From: an uncultured Clostridium sp.
GTDB taxonomy: Bacteria; Bacillota; Clostridia; TANB77; CAG-508
Length of the DNA stretch: 8,922 nucleotides
NCBI GenBank assembly: GCA_946496115.1
Contig: CAMMFK010000054.1
Coordinates: 1-8,922, forward strand
Direction of reading: 5' to 3'
The position numbers and the translations under genes are program-made. Within the stretch, counting starts at the first letter, position 1. Every line of letters starts with the position of its first letter. The notes under the pieces are model-generated. The model worked only from the letters and a program-made list of their open reading frames with translations. It searched no databases and was not told the origin of the DNA. Of the stretch, positions 1 to 4,691 are shown piece by piece.

Positions 1-80
1 CAATTAAATATGCATTAAAAATTAAAGTTGTATTACAGTTGCCAGAAGCTTTACCAGAGCCAGAATCAAATAATAAATAA
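1..80 (+). CDS. C-terminal end of an unrecognised protein (partial)
   Basis: An open frame enters from the left edge (first full codon at 3) and stops with TAA at 78-80. The visible 25 residues end in LPEALPEPESNNK. The tail is rich in proline, glutamate and asparagine and looks like a flexible C-terminus; nothing in it identifies a family. Support for a real gene end is the open frame and a hairpin beginning 10 bp after the stop. The stretch is short enough that an open frame could arise by chance, so the call is tentative and no function is proposed. Confidence 0.5.
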   Translation, partial: IKYALKIKVVLQLPEALPEPESNNK

Positions 81-89
81 TGATTTAAA

Positions 90-122
90 AGCTGCTTTTG
101 AGTAAATTTCTCCAAAGCAGCT
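90..122 (+). terminator. Hairpin after the first gene, probable terminator
   Basis: AGCTGCTTT (90-98) pairs with AAAGCAGCT (114-122), and GAG (100-102) with CTC (110-112) beyond a T/C mismatch, leaving a 7-nt loop. The stem is strong for such AT-rich DNA. The sequence just downstream (AAATGTTTATTACTATT) is only moderately T-rich, so the termination function is inferred from shape and position. Confidence 0.6.
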
Positions 123-202
123 AAATGTTTATTACTATTAAAATATAATTAAATTTAGTAAATGCTAATCTAAAAAAATATTCACAAAATAGTAAAAAAT
201 AC

Positions 203-231
203 TTGACATGAAATGCAAAATGTTATATACT
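203..231 (+). promoter_or_regulatory. Sigma-A promoter of the tRNA-Met / tRNA-Tyr unit
   Basis: TTGACA (203-208), a spacer of exactly 17 bp, then TATACT (226-231). This is an almost perfect vegetative promoter, placing transcription start near 238, about 14 nt before the mature tRNA-Met. Such strong promoters are typical of stable RNA genes. No terminator separates the two tRNAs, so it probably drives both. Confidence 0.88.
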
Positions 232-251
232 TAATATCGTGCTAAACAAAT

Positions 252-328
252 GCGCCTTTAGCTCAGTTGGTCAGAGCAACCGGCTCATAACCGGTGGGTC
301 CAAGGTTCGAATCCTTGAAGGCGCACCA
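252..328 (+). tRNA. tRNA-Met (CAU), elongator type
   Basis: A complete 77-nt cloverleaf. The acceptor stem is GCGCCTT/AAGGCGC, followed by discriminator A325 and an encoded CCA (326-328). The D arm is GCTC/GAGC, the anticodon stem ACCGG/CCGGT, with loop CTCATAA and anticodon CAT at 286-288. The T arm CAAGG/CCTTG encloses TTCGAAT. The paired G1-C72 argues against initiator tRNA, which has an unpaired first position in bacteria. A CAU tRNA can also be tRNA-Ile2 whose C34 is modified to lysidine; the ACCGG/CCGGT stem resembles clostridial elongator tRNA-Met, which I favour. Confidence 0.93.
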
Positions 329-337
329 TTTTTTAAA

Positions 338-369
338 TTGATTAAATTTTATTTTTTTCAATCTATAAT
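338..369 (+). promoter_or_regulatory. Possible secondary promoter for tRNA-Tyr
   Basis: A perfect TATAAT lies at 364-369, 12 bp before the mature tRNA-Tyr. The best -35 match is TTGATT at 338-343, but the spacer is 20 bp, longer than ideal. In DNA this AT-rich a TATAAT can occur by chance, and the promoter at 203-231 could supply both tRNAs. Confidence 0.3.
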
Positions 370-381
370 AATTTAATATTT

Positions 382-694
382 GGGCAGATGGCCGAGTGGC
401 TAAAGGCGGCAGACTGTGGTCTTTGGTTATACAAAAACCTAAACTTGCAGCTCAAGTAAGTGATTACTTGATGACAATCCGGCTAATTCGGGGAAATCTT
501 AACAGGTAAGGCTGATGACAATCCCGAGCTAAGAATTTATATTCTGAGTGTAGAGACTTTATACCGGGTATCTTGAAAAAGATAAAGATAAAGAGAAAGT
601 CCAGACTACAAACATTTAATGGTAGTGAAAACTATAGTAGTAAGAAATCTGTTCTCATTTGAGTTCGATGGTTCGAATCCATCTCTGCCCACCA
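382..694 (+). tRNA. tRNA-Tyr (GUA), interrupted by a group I intron
   Basis: The gene is split. The 5' exon is 382-417 and the 3' exon 645-694. Joined, they give an 86-nt class II tRNA: acceptor GGGCAGA/TCTGCCC, discriminator A691 and CCA 692-694; D stem GCC/GGC; anticodon stem GCAGA/TCTGT; loop CTGTAAA with anticodon G416-T417-A645; a long variable arm (TCTCATTTGAGTTC) with CTCA/TGAG pairing; and T arm GATGG/CCATC around TTCGAAT. GUA anticodon, G1-C72, A73 and the long variable arm are the expected features of bacterial tRNA-Tyr. The intron interrupts the anticodon between positions 35 and 36, so function depends on splicing. Programs that do not model group I introns may miss or mistype this gene. 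It lies 53 bp after tRNA-Met and probably shares its promoter. Confidence 0.93.
418..644 (+). ncRNA. Group I intron (IC3-like) in the tRNA-Tyr anticodon loop
   Basis: A 227-nt ORF-less self-splicing intron, folded by hand. P1: exon CTGT (414-417) with guide GCAG (447-450), giving the diagnostic U-G pair at the 5' splice site. P2: TCAAGTAA/TTACTTGA (452-459/464-471) capped by GTGA. P3: ATCCGG (477-482) with CCGGGT (564-569). P4: TCGGGG (488-493) with TCCCGA (522-527). P6: AGAAT/ATTCT (532-536/541-545). P7: GAGACTT (553-559) with AAGTCC (597-602), bulged A554 at the guanosine site. P8: ATCTT/AAGAT with a GAAA loop (570-583). P9: ACTAC/GTAGT (605-609/637-641), with an inner TAGT-GAAA-ACTA hairpin. 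The intron ends in G644. The layout and core sequences (for example AATCCCGAGCTAAG) closely resemble the cyanobacterial tRNA-Leu(UAA) intron. No protein is encoded within it. Confidence 0.95.
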
Positions 695-856
695 AAATAT
701 AGCAACCAGTTGTAGTTTGGTTGCTTATTTGTTTCTTAGTAACAAGTATTCTTATTTAAAATCGACTAAAATTTGAGAGGTGATAAAATGTATTTTTCAA
801 CTAATAAAGAAAAAGGAAGAACTTCATTAGGGATTGCCATTGCATATTTTAGTATG
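691..856 (+). repeat. Direct repeat, copy A (tRNA 3' flank to endonuclease codon 23)
   Basis: Starting at the last bases of tRNA-Tyr (ACCA, 691-694), this stretch recurs at 1442-1622. It covers the terminator hairpin, the leader and the first 22-23 codons of the endonuclease gene. Over the roughly 130 bp from the terminator T-tract to codon 22 I count six substitutions. The main length difference is in the terminator loop. Copy A leads into the intact gene and copy B into a broken one. Confidence 0.9.
701..737 (+). terminator. Intrinsic terminator after tRNA-Tyr
   Basis: AGCAACCA (701-708) pairs with TGGTTGCT (718-725) around a 9-nt loop, followed by the T-rich run TATTTGTTTCTT. It begins 6 bp after the tRNA CCA and should end the tRNA transcript, so the downstream endonuclease gene would depend on read-through or its own weak promoter. 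The stem is conserved in the repeat copy at 1452-1491. Confidence 0.82.
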
Positions 857-1174
857 AATGGGTGTACGGTATCTATACCATTAAATGATACTCAAGATTA
901 TGACTTGATTGTAGAAAAAGACGGAAAACTAGAGACAATTCAGGTAAAATCAACTGACTGTAAAACAAAGTATGGAGTTTATCAAGTTGCATTGAAAAGT
1001 TGTGGAGGAACCAAAGGACAGACATACAAGACTGTTATTGATACAAAAGTCGATAAACTTTTTATAGCAACCAAAGAACTAGAAATATACATTATACCTA
1101 TTTGCGAAATTAAGAATAAATCTACATTAAACTTATGTAATAAATATGATATTTATAAGAAAAAATTCAAGTAA
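788..1174 (+). CDS. Small PD-(D/E)XK endonuclease, I-Ssp6803I (PDDEXK_5) type, probable homing endonuclease
   Basis: A 128-residue protein resembling the family that includes I-Ssp6803I, a homing endonuclease of a cyanobacterial tRNA-fMet group I intron. Seen here: an N-terminal helix region with conserved glycines (KEKGRTSLGIAIAYFSMNG, 7-25), the strand VSIPL (28-32), then YDLIVEKDGKLETIQVK (38-54), whose D39 and the acid/Q-x-K element Q52-V53-K54 fit the metal-binding PD-(D/E)XK core; E8 could be a further active-site acid. A second sheet follows (VYQVAL, LFIA, IYIIP) and the tail is basic (KKKFK). The start is ATG788 behind GAGAGGTG; an in-frame TTG at 773 lies upstream of that site and is not chosen, and the repeat copy keeps the same leader and ATG. 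The gene stands outside the intron, 143 bp past its 3' splice site and beyond the tRNA terminator. Family assignment is by motif recall and is fairly firm; cleavage of intronless tRNA-Tyr is inference. A weak TATTCT (747-752) could be its -10. Confidence 0.82.
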   Translation: MYFSTNKEKGRTSLGIAIAYFSMNGCTVSIPLNDTQDYDLIVEKDGKLETIQVKSTDCKTKYGVYQVALKSCGGTKGQTYKTVIDTKVDKLFIATKELEIYIIPICEIKNKSTLNLCNKYDIYKKKFK

Positions 1175-1441
1175 AATTTGCAACCTTTTATAACTGCTTT
1201 TATCATTAAAACTACGAAATTATAAAAAAGTAATTTAAAGGACTTAGAAGATGGCAAAATATTTATTTTTAAAGGGTATTGCCAAATATCAAAAGTTATG
1301 TTAAATTTAAAATAATAGTTAAGGCGAAAAAATTTAAAAGTGTATATATACGCCTTTAAAACTATTGCTATAACTAATTTTGAAACGGATAATAAGGTGT
1401 TTGCGAGCAAAAGTTTTTTCGCATACGTCTTTGGCTAAGGA
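1175..1441. other. Hairpin-rich non-coding spacer
   Basis: No credible gene is present. Three inverted repeats stand out: TGGCAA/TTGCCA (1252-1257/1279-1284); a larger one with AATAGTTAAGGCG (1314-1326) facing CGCCTT (1351-1356) and AACTATT (1360-1366), 13 bp with a 3-nt bulge and a 24-nt A/T-rich loop; and TGCGA/TCGCA (1402-1406/1419-1423). None is followed by a clear T-run. They may be remnants of a mobile element or an unrecognised structured RNA. A 17-codon frame at 1251 is too short to credit. Confidence 0.5.
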
Positions 1442-1622
1442 ACCAAAATATAGCAACCAGTTGTAGCTTTAAAAGCTTAACTTAGGTTGCTTATTTGTTT
1501 CTTAGTAACAAGTATTCTTATTCAAAGTCAACTAAAATTTGAGAGGTGGTAAAATGTATTTTTCAACTAATAAAGAAAAAGGAAGAACTTCATTAGGGAT
1601 TGCCACTGTATATTTTAGTATA
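1442..1622 (+). repeat. Direct repeat, copy B
   Basis: Second copy of the block at 691-856. It begins with ACCAAAATATAGCAACCAG, matching the tRNA end and flank, but no tRNA precedes it. The terminator loop is longer than in copy A (26 nt against 9) and carries an internal AGCTT/AAGCT palindrome (1465-1477). Similarity stops after codon 22 of the endonuclease reading frame. The 751-bp offset between copies equals one flank plus endonuclease gene plus spacer unit, as expected from a partial tandem duplication. Confidence 0.9.
1452..1503 (+). terminator. Duplicated terminator hairpin
   Basis: AGCAACC (1452-1458) pairs with GGTTGCT (1485-1491), followed by TATTTGTTTCTT. It is the copy B version of the tRNA-Tyr terminator, one pair shorter in the stem and with an extra small hairpin in the loop. 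It could end any transcript coming through the endonuclease gene, which otherwise lacks an obvious terminator. Confidence 0.65.
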
Positions 1623-1625
1623 TAA
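1554..1625 (+). pseudogene. Truncated endonuclease gene copy (first 23 codons)
   Basis: It starts with the same leader (GAGAGGTGGTAAAATG) as the intact gene at 788 and translates as MYFSTNKEKGRTSLGIATVY followed by FSI and TAA at 1623-1625. Two of the first 22 residues differ from the intact copy (I18T, A19V); codon 23 is ATA instead of ATG and is followed directly by the stop. The catalytic region is absent, so the fragment cannot be active. Confidence 0.88.
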
Positions 1626-1675
1626 ATATCAACGAATATTATAAAATAAAAAAGAAACGGAGATGAGAGCATTGA

Positions 1676-1751
1676 ATGAGCCAAATAAAAAAATCATACT
1701 AATAAAACATTTGAAGATATAAAACACATTGATGAAAATGGAGTTGAATAG
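1676..1751 (+). pseudogene. Remnant of the 5' end of a dinD-like gene
   Basis: ATG at 1676 begins MSQIKKSY and meets TAA at 1700. A one-base shift then gives NKTFEDIKHIDENGVE (1701-1748), ending at TAG 1749-1751. The motif KxFEDIKHIDENGxE resembles the N-terminus of DNA-damage-inducible protein D (DinD) relatives, in which an aromatic residue and an ARELQ-type segment usually follow; nothing recognisable remains after the stop. A GGAG (1660-1663) lies upstream of the ATG. The frameshift, stop and loss of the remaining gene mark it as decayed. Identity rests on a short remembered motif, so it is moderate only. Confidence 0.55.
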
Positions 1752-1814
1752 TAAAACCATTTTAAAAGATCTTAATTGAAAGTAAAATGCTAATAAATAA
1801 ATTAGTGTGACTAG

Positions 1815-1856
1815 AAAATCTTACTAATGCTAGATATCTTTTAGTAAGATTTTTTT
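1815..1856 (+). terminator. Strong intrinsic terminator upstream of murB
   Basis: AAAATCTTACTAA (1815-1827) and TTAGTAAGATTTT (1841-1853) form a perfect 13-bp stem around a 13-nt loop containing AGATATCT, continuing into a run of T. It insulates the murB promoter from the accessory patch and probably once ended the dinD-like gene. A-rich sequence on the 5' side means it could also work on the other strand. Confidence 0.85.
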
Positions 1857-1866
1857 AATTTTTGTG

Positions 1867-1895
1867 TTGTAAAAAATATATAAAAATGGTACAAT
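1867..1895 (+). promoter_or_regulatory. Promoter of murB (extended -10)
   Basis: TTGTAA (1867-1872), 17 bp, then TACAAT (1890-1895) preceded by TG at 1887-1888, giving the extended -10 form TGNTACAAT. Transcription would start near 1902, leaving a 5' leader of about 60 nt before the murB TTG start. It lies just after the terminator at 1815-1856, a sensible arrangement for a new unit. Confidence 0.72.
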
Positions 1896-1964
1896 TATAG
1901 AATAAAATTATACGTATTTTATAAAATAATATAAATAAAAATTATCCAAATTAAGGAGGCTTAT

Positions 1965-3014
1965 TTGAAAGAATTAGAAGATATTTTAGGAGCAAACAAT
2001 GTTAAATACAATGAACCAATGAGCAAGCATACAAGTTTTAAGGTGGGGGGAAATGCAGACATATTTATTACAGTAGATTCACAAGAAAAATTGCTTAAAG
2101 TCTTAAAGTTTGTCAAAAATAATAAGTTCACATTAAATAAACAAACATGGAAAAAGGTAAATACATATAATGAGAACAAAGAAAATGTAAGTGAGCAAAG
2201 CATGCCAATTATAGTAATTGGCAATGGTACTAATCTTTTGGTTAAAGATGGAGGAATAAGAGGTCTGGTTATAAAATATATAGCAAATAATTATTCTATA
2301 GTTGACAGCAAAAATGCAAATATAGATGAAAAGAAAATCCATTCATTAGATTTAAGTTTTAGCAAATTAAATTTTGAAGATGATAGTTACTATGTCACAG
2401 TTTCATCAGGTTTGACAAATGCTCTGCTTGCAAAAATTTTATTAGACAATAGTTTATCAGGCTTTGAGTTTGCAGGAGGCATACCAGGAACAATTGGCGG
2501 AGCAGTTTATATGAATGCAGGTGCTTATAGCCTTGAAATGAAAAACATAGTTGTAAGTACAAAATACTTAGATTTAAATACTTATGAAATTAAAACAATA
2601 GCTAATAATGAACATAATTTTGAGTATAGAAAAAGTATATTTCAAAATTTAAACACTGTTATATTAGAAACAACATTAAAATTGCAAAAAGGTAATAAAG
2701 AAGAAATGAAAGCAAAAATGCAAGAATATGCAGAAAAAAGAAAAACTACTCAACCACTAGATAAACCAAGTGCAGGAAGTACATTTAAAAGAGGAACAGA
2801 TTTTATTACTGCAAAACTTATTGACGAATCCGGTTTAAAAGGGTATAGTATAGGGGGAGCACAAGTGTCAGAAAAGCACGCAGGCTTTATAATAAACACA
2901 GGGAATGCTACAGCAAAAGATATAATTAATTTAATAAACTATGTAAAAGAAAAAGTATATGAAAAGTTTGGAAAAACTATAGAAGAAGAAGTAAAAATAA
3001 TTGGAGAAGATTAA
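1965..3014 (+). CDS. murB: UDP-N-acetylenolpyruvoylglucosamine reductase
   Basis: MurB is the cytoplasmic FAD enzyme that uses NADPH to reduce UDP-GlcNAc-enolpyruvate to UDP-MurNAc, the second committed step of peptidoglycan synthesis. Motifs: HTSFKVGGNAD (22-32), the FAD-binding GNGTNLLVKDGG (86-97), GFEFAGGIPGTIGGAVYMNAGAY (167-188, key part GGIPGTIGGA at 171-180), YRKS (221-224), GSTFKR (271-276) with S272 as likely proton donor, and C-terminal IEEEVKIIG (339-347) holding the catalytic glutamate. The layout is the type II form common in Firmicutes. At 349 residues it is longer than the usual 290-310; the excess is mainly a hydrophilic insertion at about 54-80 before the FAD loop, with a smaller one near 108-140. 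The start is TTG1965, set by AAGGAGG (1953-1959) five bases upstream; no nearby ATG is as well placed. Confidence 0.96.
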   Translation: MKELEDILGANNVKYNEPMSKHTSFKVGGNADIFITVDSQEKLLKVLKFVKNNKFTLNKQTWKKVNTYNENKENVSEQSMPIIVIGNGTNLLVKDGGIRGLVIKYIANNYSIVDSKNANIDEKKIHSLDLSFSKLNFEDDSYYVTVSSGLTNALLAKILLDNSLSGFEFAGGIPGTIGGAVYMNAGAYSLEMKNIVVSTKYLDLNTYEIKTIANNEHNFEYRKSIFQNLNTVILETTLKLQKGNKEEMKAKMQEYAEKRKTTQPLDKPSAGSTFKRGTDFITAKLIDESGLKGYSIGGAQVSEKHAGFIINTGNATAKDIINLINYVKEKVYEKFGKTIEEEVKIIGED

Positions 3015-3092
3015 AGCATTAGAATAATAGATAAGTACGAAATCACGAAACAAATTCTAAAAAATGATTGAAGATGTAGAAAGGATTAAATT

Positions 3093-4619
3093 ATGGGATT
3101 TTTTAAATGGTTTACTTCGAAAGCAAAAATGAAAAGATGGATGCTTTTAATATTAGTTGGAGTTGTACTGGTTGGCTATGGAATTTCAAACTTATTATAT
3201 TTTAACACATTAGGCTTAGCAGAAATACTTAAAATAGTTGTATCATTTGTAATAGGCTTTACTGCTATAGTAATAGGTTTTGTGTTTATGCAAAAAAGAA
3301 CCTTAGAACTTTTAATAGAAGAAAGCGATACTAGAAAAGAAACACAAAATATAAATAAACTTATATTCAATAAAAAGGTGTATAATCAAGGCCCTAAGAT
3401 TGTTGTAATAGGCGGAGGAAGCGGACTTAATACAGTACTTAAAGGACTTAAGAATTACACAGATAACATAACCGCAATTGTTACTGTATCAGATTATGGC
3501 AAAACTCCTACAGATTCAAGAAAGGCACTTCAAGTATTACCTTTAAATGATATTAAAGAAAGTTTGATTGCACTTTCATATAATGAAAATGAAATGGAAA
3601 ACTTGCTAGATACTAAATTTATATCAGGTCAGCTTAAAAATTTAAGCTTTGGAGATATTTACTTTTTGGCAATGAATAACGTTCATAAAGATTTTACTAA
3701 ATCAATAGAAAGCTCAAAAGAAGTGCTTAACATAACAGGTAAAGTTTTACCGGTTACATTAGAAGAAATAAAAATTTGTGCAGAGCTAGATGATGGAACA
3801 GTTATAGAAAACAGAGATAATATACCAGAATACGTAAGTGAGCATGCAAGTAAAATAAATAGAATATTTATCAGCCCTACAAATTGCAGTCCTGCACCGG
3901 GAGTTATAAATGCAATTAAGGAAGCGGATGCTATTGTTATAGGACCGGGAAGTCTTTATACAAACGTTATACCAAATCTTTTAGTAAAAGGCATAGCAAA
4001 AGCTATTCGCGAAAGTTCTGCTATGAAAATATATGTAAGCAATATAATGACAGAACTTGGGCAAACTGATGAATATACCTTATCAGACCACATTAAAGCT
4101 ATAAACGATTATGTTGGAACAGGAATTATAGATTATTGCATATATGATACTGGAGAAATAGTACCAGAATTTATTAAAAAGTACAATTTAAAAGGCTCTG
4201 ACATAGTAATGCCAGATACAAATAAGGCAAAAGAGCTTGGAGTAAGACTTGTTCAAAGAAACTTATCTAAAGTTGAAGGAGACTCTATAAGACATGATTC
4301 AGATGTTATAGCTTCTACAATTATACAATTAATATGTGATGAACTAAAATTTGAAGATATGCAAAATGACAGTCAATATATGTTTTTAAACTCTAGATTA
4401 AAAGAGTCTAAGCGAGAAATCAAAAAACGTGAAAAAAAGGATAAAAAATTTCAAAAATCAGGAAGAAAACCTTTTGAAAGAAGAGACAGTTCTATAAAAA
4501 GTAAATTTAATACAAAGTATAAAGATAGAATAGAATCAATTAAAGACAGTGATAAAAAAGTAAAAGTCAGAAGAAAAATGATGGAAGTAAACGAAAAACG
4601 AAAAAAAGAAGAAAAATAA
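3093..4619 (+). CDS. yvcK: YvcK / CofD-like gluconeogenesis factor with membrane anchor
   Basis: YvcK family proteins bind UDP-sugars and are needed for cell shape and growth on gluconeogenic carbon sources. Two hydrophobic segments (about 17-37 and 45-66) suggest a membrane hairpin, as in other clostridial forms. The core follows: KIVVIGGGSGLNTVLKGL (102-119), IGPGSLYTNVIPNLLV (283-298), MTELGQTD (319-326) and HDSD (401-404). The segment usually reading DDGGSSGRLR is here DYGKTPTDSR (134-143), and the usual PPGD is PLND (150-153); the flanks ITAIVTVSD and IKESLIALS are normal, so this is a family variant and not frame damage. Residues 435-508 form a strongly charged Lys/Arg/Glu tail, probably disordered. 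The start ATG follows GAAAGGA (3079-3085). It lies 78 bp after murB without the rapZ gene often found between them. Confidence 0.92.
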   Translation: MGFFKWFTSKAKMKRWMLLILVGVVLVGYGISNLLYFNTLGLAEILKIVVSFVIGFTAIVIGFVFMQKRTLELLIEESDTRKETQNINKLIFNKKVYNQGPKIVVIGGGSGLNTVLKGLKNYTDNITAIVTVSDYGKTPTDSRKALQVLPLNDIKESLIALSYNENEMENLLDTKFISGQLKNLSFGDIYFLAMNNVHKDFTKSIESSKEVLNITGKVLPVTLEEIKICAELDDGTVIENRDNIPEYVSEHASKINRIFISPTNCSPAPGVINAIKEADAIVIGPGSLYTNVIPNLLVKGIAKAIRESSAMKIYVSNIMTELGQTDEYTLSDHIKAINDYVGTGIIDYCIYDTGEIVPEFIKKYNLKGSDIVMPDTNKAKELGVRLVQRNLSKVEGDSIRHDSDVIASTIIQLICDELKFEDMQNDSQYMFLNSRLKESKREIKKREKKDKKFQKSGRKPFERRDSSIKSKFNTKYKDRIESIKDSDKKVKVRRKMMEVNEKRKKEEK

Positions 4620-4691
4620 GGCACAAGATAAAACAATGCAAAATTATAGGAAAGTAAGAACTATATAATTTAAGCAAATGGAGGAAAACAA

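Noticed and set aside
252..328. Initiator tRNA-fMet
   Set aside because: The first acceptor pair is a normal G-C pair, while bacterial initiator tRNA has a mismatch there. Ile2 (lysidine) remains a minor alternative.
418..644. Archaeal-type bulge-helix-bulge intron, or a broken tRNA
   Set aside because: The insert folds into a complete group I core with the catalytic P7, and exon joining gives an intact tRNA-Tyr.
773..787. TTG start at 773 for the endonuclease gene, adding five residues
   Set aside because: It overlaps the ribosome binding site GAGAGGTG that serves ATG788, and the duplicated copy conserves the same ribosome binding site to ATG arrangement.
1251..1304. 17-codon ORF with an AAGGA upstream
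   Set aside because: It is too short, overlaps an inverted repeat and has no supporting homology.
1153..1410. 85-codon open frame on the minus strand
   Set aside because: It is low-complexity Phe/Leu/Ile/Lys sequence expected from AT-rich DNA, runs through the hairpin region, has no good ribosome binding site and resembles no family known to me.
691..1466. tRNA-end attachment site duplication of an integrated element (attL/attR)
   Set aside because: The repeat begins only at the terminal ACCA and extends outward into flanking DNA. The tRNA T-arm and acceptor sequence is not duplicated, and no integrase gene is present.
1961..2342. Open frames on the minus strand across murB
   Set aside because: They are antisense shadows of a clearly coding gene; the same applies to the minus-strand frames inside yvcK, the debranching enzyme, ruvC and holA.
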